From an uncultured Woeseiaceae bacterium (GTDB taxonomy: Bacteria > Pseudomonadota > Gammaproteobacteria > Steroidobacterales > Woeseiaceae): a stretch of DNA of 64,000 bases. Positions 1 to 10,400 of the stretch are shown here, piece by piece. The stretch covers positions 30,206 to 94,205 of the forward strand of contig CAJQPL010000031.1 of assembly GCA_905480215.1 (NCBI GenBank), in the 5' to 3' direction. Under the pieces are notes generated by a model. It was not told where the DNA came from. It was given only the letters and a program-made list of their open reading frames with translations, and did not search any database. Position numbers and translations under genes: made by a program. Position 1 is the stretch's first letter. Each line of letters begins with the position of its first letter.

Positions 1-48
1 CGAAACTGCGGCGAGCATAGCAAGGGTGTAGCTAATGGTACGTCTCAT
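1..48 (-). CDS. Partial secreted protein, probable DsbC-type disulfide isomerase start
   Basis: Only the first 16 codons lie in the window; the gene continues past the left edge. Read on the minus strand from the ATG at 48, the residues are MRRTISYTLAMLAAVS, a basic start followed by a hydrophobic stretch, as in a signal peptide. A CAGGAA ribosome-binding sequence sits just upstream. The gene follows xerD on the same strand after about 90 bases. In many gammaproteobacteria the gene after xerD is dsbC, which encodes a periplasmic disulfide isomerase. That identity rests on context alone; only a secreted protein start is visible. Confidence 0.5.
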   Translation of the reverse strand, partial: MRRTISYTLAMLAAVS

Positions 49-136
49 TTTGGCGATTCCTGACGAACTATATACTGCTAATAGGACCCGACTGAACAAC
101 CGCGGTTCCCTGAATTACGCGCAGTTTAGCAGAGTA

Positions 137-1072
137 TCATCCTCGTGGATGATGTTCGCCGTGCAGGTCTTTGAGCCGTTCGCGGGCGACATGAGTATAG
201 ATCTGCGTCGTCGACAAATCGCTGTGTCCAAGCAACATCTGCACGACTCGTAGATCCGCGCCTCGATTCAAGAGGTGTGTTGCAAACGCGTGTCTCAGGC
301 TATGCGGTGACATCTTCTGGTGCACGCCGGCTTTCTCGGCGTAGCGTTTTATAATGTGCCAAAACGCCTGTCGTGTCATGCGGTCGCCGCGACGCGTCGG
401 GAACAGATAGTCTGTCTGCCGCTCGAGCAGTATTTCCATACGCGGTCCGTTGATAAATTCCTTCAACCAACGTTGCGATTCTTCGCCAAGCGGAATCAAA
501 CGTTCGCGATCGCCTTTACCGACGATACGCAATACGCCCTGATTAAAATTCACCTGTTCCTGCTTCAGGTTGATGAGCTCCGATACACGGAGTCCGGTTG
601 CATACAAGAGTTCGAGCATAGCTCGATCCCGATGACCGAGAGGCTCGTCGGTATTTGGCGCACTCAATAACGAGTCGACCTCATCTTCCGACAGTGTCTT
701 GGGCAACGAGCGACCGATGCGTGGCATTTCGATATCGCTGGTTGGATCTGTTGTCCGCTCACCCTCGCGCATGGTGTAACGATAGAAACGACGAAAACTA
801 GATAGCTGACGTGCGGTTGATCGTGGTTTCGCACCACTCTCAACGCGCTGTGCGATGAAGTCGAGCAAGTCGGACTTGTCCGCTTGATCAACAGTTTTCG
901 CGGACTCAGCCAGACTACGGGACAGAGTCATAAGATCGGCGCGATAGGCACCTAGCGTATTCTTTGAAAGACCACGCTCCATCCAAATAGCATCGAGGAA
1001 TTTATCGACCAGCTCTCCCGAACGGGCGATGACCAGTGCCGCAGGCGTACTTTGTTTGTTACTACTACCCAT
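137..1072 (-). CDS. xerD: Site-specific tyrosine recombinase XerD
   Basis: Tyrosine recombinase of 311 residues, close to the family's usual length of about 300. With XerC it resolves chromosome dimers at dif near the end of replication. The N-terminal SAM-like DNA-binding domain covers about residues 20-105. The catalytic domain follows, with Arg in ATGLRVSEL, Lys in KGDRERLIPL, HSLRH (His257, Arg260), LGHSDL (His283) and the nucleophile Tyr292 in TTQIYTHV. I chose the ATG at 1072 because GGAG precedes it; a TTG at 1081 is the alternative. The downstream dsbC-like start supports XerD rather than XerC. No mobile element surrounds it, so it is the housekeeping enzyme and not an integron or phage integrase. 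Confidence 0.93.
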   Translation of the reverse strand: MGSSNKQSTPAALVIARSGELVDKFLDAIWMERGLSKNTLGAYRADLMTLSRSLAESAKTVDQADKSDLLDFIAQRVESGAKPRSTARQLSSFRRFYRYTMREGERTTDPTSDIEMPRIGRSLPKTLSEDEVDSLLSAPNTDEPLGHRDRAMLELLYATGLRVSELINLKQEQVNFNQGVLRIVGKGDRERLIPLGEESQRWLKEFINGPRMEILLERQTDYLFPTRRGDRMTRQAFWHIIKRYAEKAGVHQKMSPHSLRHAFATHLLNRGADLRVVQMLLGHSDLSTTQIYTHVARERLKDLHGEHHPRG

Positions 1073-1300
1073 AATCTCCAACTTCTCGGTCGCGCAATCC
1101 TTTGCTGCGATACACCTGCCAATCGGGCTTTAGACTGGTAGCATACTCCGTTCCGAAATCCGGATCTTTGTATCAACCCACCGCGATTGTTCTGCCGATG
1201 CACCGCCAAGCGACGGATATTTCAAGGTTTATAAGTATGCTGACCACACTGCAAACGAGGCGTGATCGCTGTCACAGAAACTCAATGGCATTTACATAAA

Positions 1301-2026
1301 ATGAACGGCTTCAAACGCCTGGCTGAGATGGTATGGGGACTGTATGTCCTTGTTTGCTTTGCAATTGCCTGCATTTTCTCGCTCTTCGTAGCGATTCTAG
1401 TGCCGGGCCCGGAGCGGCGCCACCGGCTGGTAACGTGGGCCTCGAAAATGATATTCGTGCTGGGACGTGTTTCAGTCACGATACGCGGTATCGACAACCT
1501 GCCGTCCGATAGCTGCGTGGTGGTCGCCAATCACGCTAGCTATATCGATGGTGTACTGCTAAAAGCCTATCTGCCGTCGCGCTTCGGCTTTGTAATCAAG
1601 GGTGAAATGAGGGCTATACCTATAGTGTCTTTCCTACTGCGGCGCTCAGGTGCAAAATTTGTTGACCGAAACGAAGGCGCAAAAAGCTCGACGGATGCCC
1701 GACAGCTGGTTCGCGCTGCGCAAGGCGGCGAATCACTGGGGTTCTTCCCGGAAGGGACGTTTTGGCGGGAGCCGGGGATCAGACATTTTCGGGCGGGCGC
1801 ATTCCTGGTTGCGCTAAAGGGCAGTTTGCCCACCGTGCCCATCGCCATTTCGGGTACGCGCCAAATGCTGCCATCGGGCAACTGGATACCTCGTAGAGCA
1901 CATTTATTGGTCGACATATTGCCCGTTATCGCGCCGGGCGACGACGGCTTCACCAATAGTCGACAGCTCGCGGAAACTGTCCGGCAGAAAATAATTGTCG
2001 CAACTGGCGAGCCCGGCATCGATTGA
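1301..2026 (+). CDS. 1-acyl-sn-glycerol-3-phosphate acyltransferase family (PlsC-like)
   Basis: Membrane-bound acyltransferase of about 241 residues that transfers an acyl group to a lysophospholipid or related acceptor at the inner face of the cytoplasmic membrane. An N-terminal hydrophobic segment (about residues 8-35) anchors it. The HX4D catalytic motif is NHASYID (His78, Asp83), and the acceptor-binding motif FFPEGTF lies at about residues 148-154. The start is uncertain: a GTG at 1262 would add 13 residues, and neither start has a convincing ribosome-binding site. It stands alone, diverging from xerD. The exact acceptor (glycerophospholipid or ornithine-type lipid) cannot be told from the sequence. 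Confidence 0.85.
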   Translation: MNGFKRLAEMVWGLYVLVCFAIACIFSLFVAILVPGPERRHRLVTWASKMIFVLGRVSVTIRGIDNLPSDSCVVVANHASYIDGVLLKAYLPSRFGFVIKGEMRAIPIVSFLLRRSGAKFVDRNEGAKSSTDARQLVRAAQGGESLGFFPEGTFWREPGIRHFRAGAFLVALKGSLPTVPIAISGTRQMLPSGNWIPRRAHLLVDILPVIAPGDDGFTNSRQLAETVRQKIIVATGEPGID

Positions 2027-2132
2027 AATCGATGCGCCCATTAGCTACCGTCATTCTTGTATTGCGTCATGCTCCTAAATACCTGAGAGTGGCACTCCAT
2101 CTAGTCTTATCGCCTTGCTGGAGGCATGAAGA

Positions 2133-3314
2133 ATGAGTTCTGATCCTATTGTCATAGTTGCCGCGAAACGTACGCCACTTGGCGCGTTTCAAGGTTCACT
2201 CACCGGCGCCATGAGCCCCGACCTTGGCGCGGCAGCTATTCGCGCCTGCATTGAGGAAAGCGGCGTCGCCGCAGGTGATGTCAGCGAAGTGCTGATGGGC
2301 TGTGTATTGCCAGCAGGCGTCGGCCAGGCCCCCGCCCGTCAGGCAGCCATCAGCGCTGGCATTCCGCTGGCTGCCGGCTGTACAACTCTGAATAAAGTCT
2401 GTGGGTCAGGCATGAAGACCGCCATGCTTGCGAACGACCTTATTAAAGTTGGCAGCGCCAGCATTGTCGTGGCCGGCGGCATGGAATCCATGACAAACGC
2501 GCCATATTTGATGCCACGCGCGCGCAGCGGCTACCGCATGGGCCACCAGCAAGTTCTCGACCATATGTTTTTCGATGGCCTGCAAAACCCTTACGACGGC
2601 AACATGATGGGGCACTTTGCAGAGGAAACCGCCAAGAAATATGCCTTTAGTCGTGAGAGTCAGGACGCGTTCGCGATTGAATCAGTACAACGGGCCCGTG
2701 CCGCCATGGCCAACGGCGCCTTCGATGCTGAAACAACAGCAGTAACGATCAGTGGACGTAAGGGAGACACGACCATCAGCGAAGACGATGGTCCGGGTAA
2801 CGCTGACATTGAAAAAATCCCGACAATGCGCCCTGCTTTCGCAAAAGACGGCACCGTGACTGCAGCGAGTTCGTCATCGATTTCAGACGGTGCTGCAGCA
2901 TTGCTTTTAATGAGCTCGAGCGACGCCAAAAGCCGTGGGCTCAAGCCGCTGGCAACCATCAGCAGTCACTCAAGCTTCGCCCACGAACCGGAATGGTTTA
3001 CCACCGCACCGGTATTCGCGATCAAGGCCTTGCACAAAAAACTTGGCTGGAACCGGGATACAGTCGATCTATACGAAATCAATGAGGCCTTCGCCTGCGT
3101 TACGATGGCGGCCATGACCGACCTTGGCCTGGACCACGCCAAGGTTAACGTTAACGGCGGCGCGTGCGCACTAGGTCATCCCATTGGCGCGACAGGTGCC
3201 AGAATTATCGTCACCTTGTTACACGCATTGAGAAATCGGGGACTTGAGCGTGGCGTGGCATCGCTGTGCATTGGTGGTGGCGAGGCCGTCGCGATCGGAA
3301 TTGAAGTTAGTTAA
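2133..3314 (+). CDS. Acetyl-CoA C-acyltransferase (thiolase)
   Basis: Degradative or biosynthetic thiolase of 393 residues that cleaves or forms 3-ketoacyl-CoA using two cysteines. The acyl-accepting Cys90 lies in VCGSGMK, the His in ALGHPIGATG is at about 349, and the second Cys at about 379 sits in SLCIGGGEA. Length and motifs match acetyl-CoA acetyltransferases of the AtoB/PhaA type better than the FadA trifunctional-complex partner. A good TGGAGG ribosome site lies 8 bases before the ATG. The next gene, 12 bases on, is a type-2 3-hydroxyacyl-CoA dehydrogenase, so the pair probably performs the last two steps of short or branched acyl-CoA oxidation (for example isoleucine breakdown). Confidence 0.92.
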   Translation: MSSDPIVIVAAKRTPLGAFQGSLTGAMSPDLGAAAIRACIEESGVAAGDVSEVLMGCVLPAGVGQAPARQAAISAGIPLAAGCTTLNKVCGSGMKTAMLANDLIKVGSASIVVAGGMESMTNAPYLMPRARSGYRMGHQQVLDHMFFDGLQNPYDGNMMGHFAEETAKKYAFSRESQDAFAIESVQRARAAMANGAFDAETTAVTISGRKGDTTISEDDGPGNADIEKIPTMRPAFAKDGTVTAASSSSISDGAAALLLMSSSDAKSRGLKPLATISSHSSFAHEPEWFTTAPVFAIKALHKKLGWNRDTVDLYEINEAFACVTMAAMTDLGLDHAKVNVNGGACALGHPIGATGARIIVTLLHALRNRGLERGVASLCIGGGEAVAIGIEVS

Positions 3315-3326
3315 TAAGGAAAGTTC

Positions 3327-4094
3327 ATGGATCTTAAGATTGCCAAAGCAGTTATTACCGGCGGCGCCTCCGGACTTGGGTTCGCCACCGCAGAGCGTGT
3401 CATAGCAGCCGGCGGACAAGCGGTATTACTCGACATCAATGCGGAACAAGGCGCGTTGAGCGTCGCCAAACTGGGTGAACGTGCGAAATTCGTCGGCACG
3501 GATGTGTCGGATGAAGCGGCCGTAAAAGCGGCCATTCAAACAGCTAATGATTTCATGGGCGGTATCACTCTGGCCGTCAACTGTGCTGGCATCGCAACCG
3601 CTGGCCGCACGCTAGGTCGTGATGGACCGTGGCCTGCCGAGAATTTCAGCCGTGTCATTCATATTAATCTGATTGGCACTTACATAGTGACTAAAGAAGC
3701 CGCGGCCGTAATGCAGCTCAACGAGCCAAACGATGAAGGCGAACGCGGCGTAGTTATCAGCACCGCGTCCGTTGCCGCGTTTGAAGGGCAGATTGGGCAG
3801 GCAGCATATTCCGCATCCAAAGGCGGCGTTGTTGGCATGATGTTACCGCTGGCGCGCGAGTTTGCTCAGTTTGGTATTCGTGTTAATACCATCGCCCCTG
3901 GCATATTCTTAACGCCGATGATGGCGGGCATGCCAGAAGACGTGCAGGCATCACTAGGCAAGCAGATTCCTTTCCCACCGCGCCTCGGCCGGCCCGAAGA
4001 GTACGCAGATACCGCCGCGTTCATCTACGGCAACCCGGTTGTGAATGGTGAGACGATTCGCATCGATGGTGCGATCCGAATGCAACCGAAATAG
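3327..4094 (+). CDS. Type-2 3-hydroxyacyl-CoA dehydrogenase (SDR family)
   Basis: Classical short-chain dehydrogenase of 255 residues resembling HSD17B10 / 2-methyl-3-hydroxybutyryl-CoA dehydrogenase. It has the NAD-binding motif GGASGLG near residue 12, an NCAG motif, and the catalytic Tyr161 and Lys165 in YSASKGG. It oxidises a 3-hydroxyacyl-CoA with NAD to the 3-ketoacyl-CoA that the upstream thiolase would cleave. It lies 12 bases after the thiolase, with AAGGAAA just before its ATG, so the two genes very likely share an mRNA. The chain length used by the enzyme cannot be read from the sequence. Confidence 0.88.
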   Translation: MDLKIAKAVITGGASGLGFATAERVIAAGGQAVLLDINAEQGALSVAKLGERAKFVGTDVSDEAAVKAAIQTANDFMGGITLAVNCAGIATAGRTLGRDGPWPAENFSRVIHINLIGTYIVTKEAAAVMQLNEPNDEGERGVVISTASVAAFEGQIGQAAYSASKGGVVGMMLPLAREFAQFGIRVNTIAPGIFLTPMMAGMPEDVQASLGKQIPFPPRLGRPEEYADTAAFIYGNPVVNGETIRIDGAIRMQPK

Positions 4095-4120
4095 AATTTT
4101 GCTGCGCGCGGGCCACTACA

Positions 4121-5770
4121 CTACATATTGGAGTAGTTCGGTCCGCCGCCGCCCTCGGGAACAGTCCAGACGATATTCTGCTGCGGATCCTTGATGTCGC
4201 AGGTCTTACAGTGCACGCAATTCTGAGCATTGATCTGAAATTTTGCACTGCCGTCTTCCTCAACCACTTCATAAACACCCGCCGGACAGTAGCGTTGCGC
4301 CGGCTCATCGAATTCCGGAAGGTTGTAGGTGATGGGCACTGCGGCATCTTTGAGTTTCAGATGCGAGGGCTGGTCTTCTTCGTGATTGGTGCTGGAAAGA
4401 AAAACAGATGACAAACGATCAAAGGTGAGCTTGCCGTCGGGTTTCGGATAGTCAATGACCTTGGCCTCGGAGGCGCGCTGTAAGGCCTCGTGATCCGCAT
4501 CTTTCTTGTGCCAGGTAAACGGCAGCTTGCCGAAAAATATATTTTGATCGATGAACGCAAATGCCGCGCCCCAAAAATTGCCAAACTTGGCTAATCCCGG
4601 TCCGAAGTTGCGACCTCGATAGAGTTCCTCGTATACCCACGAGGATTTAACCTTGTCCTCGAAATCGGTCAGCTCGACACTCGCTGCGCTGTCTGATTGC
4701 AACGCAGCCTGGACACTCTCTGCCGCCAGCATGCCGGTCTTGATCGCGGTATGTGCTCCTTTAATTTTCGCGCCATTAAGAAAACCTGCTGTACAACCCA
4801 CCAGCATGCCACCAGGAAACGTCAGTTTTGGCAACGACTGCAGTCCACCCTTGTTCACCGCACGGGCGCCATAGGCGATTCGTTTTCCCCCATCCAGATA
4901 GCGACGAATTTTTGGATGTGTTTTCCAGCGTTGAAATTCATTAAACGGTGACAAGTGGGGGTTCTTGTAACCCAGAGAAACAATGAAACCGGCAAACACT
5001 CGATTGTTGTCAGCGTGGTACAGAAAACCGCCGCCGTCTGTGTGCGAATCCAGCGGCCAACCGGCAGTGTGCACAACCAGCCCTTCTTCGTGAAGCTCTG
5101 GGTCGATCTCCCAGATTTCCTTGAGACCAAGCCCATAGTGCTGCGGATCCGCGTCGGCACGAAGATCAAACTTCTGAATTAGTTGCTCGCCCAGATTGCC
5201 GCGAACACCTTCGGCGAAAATTGTGTACTTGCCGAGCAATTCATAACCTGGGGTGTACGACGATTTCTTCTCACCGTCCTTGCCAATACCCATATCGCTG
5301 GTAGCCACGCCGATTACGCAACCGTCATCGTCATACAAAACTTCGGATGCCGCGAAGCCTGGAAACACGTTTACACCCATATTTTCGGCTTGCTCCCCCA
5401 TCCATTGGCACAACTGACCCAGGCTAATGATGTAATTGCCCTTGTTGTGCATTGGCCGCGGCAAGAATGGACCGGGCACGGGGAAAGCGCCGCTCGCGCT
5501 GGTCAGATAGTGAACCCTGTCGCCGCTGACTGCGGTTTTGACTGGCGCACCCATGTCGCGCCAGTCGGGAAACAGCTCATTGAGTCCAGTTGGCTCAAAT
5601 ACGTTGCCCGACAAGATATGAGCGCCGATTTCCGAGCCTTTCTCCACTACAACCACAGACAAACTGTCATCGAGCTGCAACAATCTGCAAGCAGCTGCAA
5701 GGCCTGACGGCCCGCCACCCACTACGACAACATCGAATTCCATCGATTCGCGTTCAATCTCATCTGCCAT
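4121..5770 (-). CDS. Electron transfer flavoprotein-ubiquinone oxidoreductase
   Basis: Membrane-associated flavo-iron-sulfur enzyme of 549 residues that passes electrons from reduced ETF (fed by acyl-CoA dehydrogenases) to ubiquinone. The FAD-binding motif VVGGGPSGLAAA is near residue 15. The C-terminal 4Fe-4S ferredoxin-like region carries CPAGVYE and NCVHCKTCDIKDP, giving the four expected cysteines, and the protein ends in the family's typical GGGGPNY tail. It converges on the thiolase/dehydrogenase pair and fits the acyl-CoA dehydrogenases at 22-24.5 kb functionally. ETF subunit genes are not in the window. Confidence 0.95.
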   Translation of the reverse strand: MADEIERESMEFDVVVVGGGPSGLAAACRLLQLDDSLSVVVVEKGSEIGAHILSGNVFEPTGLNELFPDWRDMGAPVKTAVSGDRVHYLTSASGAFPVPGPFLPRPMHNKGNYIISLGQLCQWMGEQAENMGVNVFPGFAASEVLYDDDGCVIGVATSDMGIGKDGEKKSSYTPGYELLGKYTIFAEGVRGNLGEQLIQKFDLRADADPQHYGLGLKEIWEIDPELHEEGLVVHTAGWPLDSHTDGGGFLYHADNNRVFAGFIVSLGYKNPHLSPFNEFQRWKTHPKIRRYLDGGKRIAYGARAVNKGGLQSLPKLTFPGGMLVGCTAGFLNGAKIKGAHTAIKTGMLAAESVQAALQSDSAASVELTDFEDKVKSSWVYEELYRGRNFGPGLAKFGNFWGAAFAFIDQNIFFGKLPFTWHKKDADHEALQRASEAKVIDYPKPDGKLTFDRLSSVFLSSTNHEEDQPSHLKLKDAAVPITYNLPEFDEPAQRYCPAGVYEVVEEDGSAKFQINAQNCVHCKTCDIKDPQQNIVWTVPEGGGGPNYSNM

Positions 5771-5832
5771 CTATTCGTTTTCCCTATTGCCGGTATTGCC
5801 TGAACTGGATATCAATTCTAGCAGCGACTGTG

Positions 5833-5882
5833 GCGGCATCTATTGCCGCAATGTAATCTTGCACTGCTGCTGTAAGGTGCAA
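5833..5882. promoter_or_regulatory. Two perfect inverted repeats between ETF-QO and zapE
   Basis: The 123-base divergent gap holds two 6-base perfect inverted repeats. The first is GCGGCA at 5833-5838 with TGCCGC at 5844-5849, separated by 5 bases. The second is TTGCAC at 5859-5864 with GTGCAA at 5877-5882, separated by 12 bases, ending 11 bases before the proposed zapE start. They could be operators or leader hairpins; nothing here distinguishes the two. Confidence 0.35.
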
Positions 5883-5893
5883 AATACAGGTAA

Positions 5894-6994
5894 TTGGGTA
5901 GATTGGAAATTCAAAAAGCTTACGAGGACAGTATCTCGCTTGAGGGTCATGTCCGCGACCCTGCCCAGCAGGCTGTTGTAGATCGGCTCGCCGATCTACA
6001 GGATCGTATTGTTGCCTACAAGCCTTTGCGGACAAGTTTCTTAGCCAGACTGTCGCGCCAGAATACGACTGTCGGCGGTGAGCGAGGTCTGTACCTGTGG
6101 GGAGGCGTTGGCCGCGGCAAGACGTTCTTGATGGACTTGTTCTACGAGAATCTCGAAATCGAAAAGAAAAAACGTATCCACTTTCATCGCATGATGCATG
6201 AGGTACATATGCGGCTTGGCATGCTGGGTGACACAGAAGATCCGCTTGATGTCATCGCCGCCGACATGGCCGGCAACATGCGGGTGCTGTGTTTTGATGA
6301 GTTTTTTGTCAGCGATATTGCTGACGCGATGATCTTGGGCCGGCTGCTCGAAGGCCTCTTTCGTCGTGGTGTTACGCTGATTGCAACTTCCAACGCCAGA
6401 CCCGACGATCTCTACAAAGATGGCCTGCAACGCTCACAATTTTTACCCGCCATTGAGCAGCTTAAAAAGCATACGGAGGTCGTAGAAATGGATAGCGGTA
6501 CTGACTATCGCCTGCGGCTGTTGCAACAAGCCGGCACTTATCTGACGCCTGACGATAATGTCGCAAGAAAAAGACTGGGCGCGTTTTTCAATGACTCTGC
6601 GACCAGTCAGATTGAGGAACATCGCGATCTCGAAATCAACGGTCGGCAGATTAACGCCTATAAGTGCGCTAAGGGAATCGTCTGGTTCGATTTTGAATCT
6701 ATTTGCGACGGTCCACGCAGTCAGGCTGACTACATCGAGATCGCACGCTGGTATCCAAGTGTCATTGTCTCAAACGTGCCACGTCTCGACCCAATGCGCG
6801 AAGATCAGACGCGACGCTTTATTGCATTAGTTGACGAATTCTACGACCGGCGAGTCAAATTGATAATTTCAGCGTCGTGTGAAGTACAGCAACTATATTC
6901 GGGCAAACGGCTCGAATTTGAGTTCGACCGCACTGCGAGTCGGCTCATCGAGATGCAATCTGAGGAGTATCTCGCGCTGCCGCATCTTGCATGA
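5894..6994 (+). CDS. zapE: Cell division AAA-type ATPase ZapE (AFG1 family)
   Basis: AFG1/ZapE ATPase of 366 residues. The family works at the division site in Escherichia coli, affecting FtsZ rings, and mitochondrial relatives aid protein quality control. The P-loop GGVGRGKT is at residues 70-77, Walker B LCFDEFFVSD at about 132-141, and the family signature ATSNARPDDLYKDGLQR follows. The likely start is a TTG at 5894 preceded by ACAGG; a second TTG at 5903 is possible, and no ATG fits. It diverges from the ETF-QO gene and is followed 12 bases later by a MarR regulator. Confidence 0.9.
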   Translation: MGRLEIQKAYEDSISLEGHVRDPAQQAVVDRLADLQDRIVAYKPLRTSFLARLSRQNTTVGGERGLYLWGGVGRGKTFLMDLFYENLEIEKKKRIHFHRMMHEVHMRLGMLGDTEDPLDVIAADMAGNMRVLCFDEFFVSDIADAMILGRLLEGLFRRGVTLIATSNARPDDLYKDGLQRSQFLPAIEQLKKHTEVVEMDSGTDYRLRLLQQAGTYLTPDDNVARKRLGAFFNDSATSQIEEHRDLEINGRQINAYKCAKGIVWFDFESICDGPRSQADYIEIARWYPSVIVSNVPRLDPMREDQTRRFIALVDEFYDRRVKLIISASCEVQQLYSGKRLEFEFDRTASRLIEMQSEEYLALPHLA

Positions 6995-7006
6995 TAACTT
7001 TGACTA

Positions 7007-7456
7007 ATGGACGACGAACTCAAATTAGAGAATTTTCTGCCATATCAGCTGGCCATTCTTTCCAATACTGTTAGCACATCTATCGCAAGAGCTTACGATC
7101 AGCGGTTCAAAGTATCTATCCCGGAATGGCGAGTCATTACCGCGCTGGGACGATTTCCGGGTCTGTCGGCGATCGAAGTGGCCGAACGCACAACGCTTGA
7201 TAAAGTAGCCGTCAGCCGCGCGGTGACCAAACTCATGAGAGGTGGCCGTATTGATCGCGGGTTTACAGACGTCGACAAACGCCGCTCAATTTTGAATCTG
7301 TCTGAGGAAGGTAAAAAGCTTTACGCTGAAATTTCGCAAATAGGGTTGCAATTCGAACGCGATCTCGTGCAAGGCTTCAGCGACGAGGAGATGGAGAATC
7401 TCAACGACATCATGCAAAGGCTGCTGGCTCGCGCGAAGTCTATCGGACCACTATAA
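7007..7456 (+). CDS. MarR-family transcriptional regulator
   Basis: Protein of 149 residues with a winged helix-turn-helix of MarR type. The recognition region reads LSAIEVAERTTLDKVAVSRA (about residues 51-70) and is followed by the wing with DVDKRRSILNLSEEG. MarR proteins bind DNA as dimers, usually as repressors released by a small ligand. It lies 12 bases after zapE and 32 bases before the glutamate dehydrogenase gene on the same strand, so it may be co-transcribed with either; the ligand and targets are unknown. Confidence 0.87.
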   Translation: MDDELKLENFLPYQLAILSNTVSTSIARAYDQRFKVSIPEWRVITALGRFPGLSAIEVAERTTLDKVAVSRAVTKLMRGGRIDRGFTDVDKRRSILNLSEEGKKLYAEISQIGLQFERDLVQGFSDEEMENLNDIMQRLLARAKSIGPL

Positions 7457-7488
7457 AGCGCCTTAAAGGGATAGTTTACGATGTAATT

Positions 7489-10400
7489 ATGGCATCATTC
7501 TTCGCGCCTCTGCCGGCGCCGTATCTCGGAGCAAACACAGTGCCATCCAAAGAAAATCGCCGCGTCGACGACACGAAAGAATCCATCGTCGCCGGAATTC
7601 TATCAAGCAAATCTCGCTCAAAAACACTCAGTAAGCACTCCCAGGCCAAGCTGTTTCTGCGCCAGTACTTTGAAGATATGCCGGTCGAGGACTTGCAGAG
7701 CAGATCTGAAGAAGTGATGGCCAGGGCGGCGATCGATCATCTGGACTTCGGCGTTGTGCGTCGCAAAGGCCAGTCACTGCTGCGGATTTTCAATCCCACT
7801 GTAAAAGAACATGGTTATACGTCGATGTACTCGTTTGTTGAGATGATCAACGACGACATGCCGTTCTTGGTTGATTCAGTGTGCAGCGCCATCAACCGCC
7901 ACGACCTGGCGGTACACATCACTGTGCATCCGATCATTGCGGTGAAACGCGATGGCAAAGGGCGACTAAGCGGCATCGGCAGCCCCGGCGCAAAAGGCAT
8001 AAGAAGCGAATCTTTTGTTCACCTTGCGATCGAAAGGGAAACTGATCCAGCGAAGCTGAAACTTCTGCAACAGGAAATTCGAAAAGTACTTCGTGACGTT
8101 CGAGTTGCCGTACGCGACTGGCAAAAAATGCGCGCGAAAATGCGCGAAGCACGGGATTCGATGCTCAACGGACCGAAGAATGCCGACCCGTTGCTGCAGT
8201 CTGAGAGTCAGGCCTTGCTTGACTGGATGGTCGAGGATCATTTTACCTTCCTCGGTTATCGTGAGTACTCCCTTAAGACCGAAGGAAAACGGTCTTTTCT
8301 CGAATCGGTCGATGGTAGCGGCCTCGGCGTTTTAAGGCGTGACGACCGTGGTCCAAATCCGATCGAACTCACGCCGGAAATGCTTCGCCTGCAGCGTTCG
8401 CGCGACTGGTTGATTCTAACCAAGGCAAATTCACGTTCGACCGTTCACCGCTCGGCGTTTCTCGACTACGTAGGCGTCAAGGTCTTCAACAACAGTGGCG
8501 TCGCTGTTGGCGAAAGACGTTTTATCGGTCTCCTGACCTCGATTGCTTATAGCGAAAGTCCAAAGAACATCCCGTTGATACGGCACAAGATCAGCAAAAT
8601 TTTCGAACTAGCGCAGGTCAACGAATTTGGCCATCGCGGCAAAACTTTATCTCACATCATCGAAACCTATCCCCGTGAAGAGTTAATTCAGAGCACGGTT
8701 CAGGATTTGGCCAGAACCACACTCGGCATCTTGAATCTGCAAGACCGGAAAAGAGTCAAATTCTTTCTTCGTCGCGACGCATTTCGCCGCTTCTTTTCCT
8801 GCCTGGTATTTGTTCCTCGAGACAGATATACGACGGCGATCAGACAACGTATAGAAAAATTACTGCAAGAGTCTTTCGGCGGCATCTCGGTTGATTCTTC
8901 TGTGCAAATTTCCGACTCAGCGTTAGCAAGAGTGCATATGATCGTGCGCACGAAAGAAGGCATGCAGGCACGCATCAGTATTAGTGAAATCGAGAAAAGG
9001 ATTGGCGAATTTATTGTTACCTGGTCCGACCGTTTGCAGCAGCAGTTGTTCGCAGAGTACGACCGCGATGAAGCAGGTCGACTGTTCAAAGCTTATGGTC
9101 AAATTTTTCCGGTCGGTTACCAGGAACATTCTCTGCCTTCGCAAGCGTCCTCCGATATTCTCCGCATAGATAGTATGTGCAATAGCGGTGCGTTACGAAG
9201 CGTAGATCTCTATGTACCCGCGAATTCCGAGCCCGATCATCTTAACTTTATGATCTACAGCAAAGACGAACCGATCGCACTCTCGGATGCGCTACCGATC
9301 ATTGAAAACATGGGCGTATCCGTATTCTCTGAACGCCCCTATGAGGCCGTTTTGGATTCCGGCGAATCGTTTTGGTTACAGGATTTTCATCTGGTGTATC
9401 AGGGCGCCGCGCCGGTCGATTTAGCAGCGGCGGGTAAACGTTTCGAATCCTGCTTCATGGCCGTCCTGGACGGCCTGGCGGAGAACGACGGCCTCAACCG
9501 GCTCGTCCTTAGTGGCGACCTCGACTGGCGCCAGACGGCATTGCTGCGGTGTTATGCGAAACACATTCAACAGCTGGGTTTACCGTTTAGCCAGACTTAC
9601 CTGGAAGACGTGTTAGTAGCGCACTCCACGCTCGTCCCCCTGCTGGTCGAAAAATTCGAACTGCAGTTTGACCCTGGTATTAACAAGTCGCGGCGTGATC
9701 GTGAATTGAAGCGAGTCTCCGCTGCCGTCGATCGTGGCGTGGCGCGCGCAAAAAACGTCGATGAAGACCGCATCTTGACGGCCTTCGCCGGCGGTATTAA
9801 TGCAAGCTTGCGCAGCAACTATTTTCTGACCGAAAACGAACAGCCAAAATCCTATATTTCGATTAAGCTGGATCCGGCGAGGTTACCGGAAATCCCGCTG
9901 CCAAGACCGGTGTTCGAAGTATTCGTGTACTCGCCGGAAGTTGAGGGAGTTCACTTACGCGGCGGCGACATTGCACGAGGTGGCCTGAGATGGTCGGATA
10001 GACGAGAAGACTTTCGCACCGAAGTTTTAGGTTTGATGAAGGCTCAGATTGTAAAGAATACAATCATCGTTCCAACCGGTGCGAAAGGTGGTTTTTTTCC
10101 TAAGCGCGCGCCCAGTGGGGACCGCGATGCGGTGCTGCAGAACGCTATTCATTGTTACAAAACCTTCATCCGTGCTCTGCTCGATATCACTGACAATGTC
10201 ATCGACGGCAAAGTTGTGACGCCGCCGGGAATCGTCTGCCGCGACGGCGATGATCCGTACCTGGTGGTCGCGGCTGACAAAGGCACAGCGACTTTTTCCG
10301 ATATCGCCAATGACATCTCAGCCGAATACAATTTTTGGCTCGATGATGCATTCGCCTCTGGCGGCTCGGCCGGTTACGACCACAAGAAAATGGGCATAAC

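Noticed and set aside
137-1072. XerD as a mobile-element integrase
   Set aside because: Length, motifs and the dsbC-like neighbour match the chromosomal dimer-resolution enzyme; no attachment site, tRNA or phage genes are near.
5183-5707. Plus-strand frame of 174 residues opposite ETF-QO
   Set aside because: Antisense to a gene with clear FAD and Fe-S motifs.
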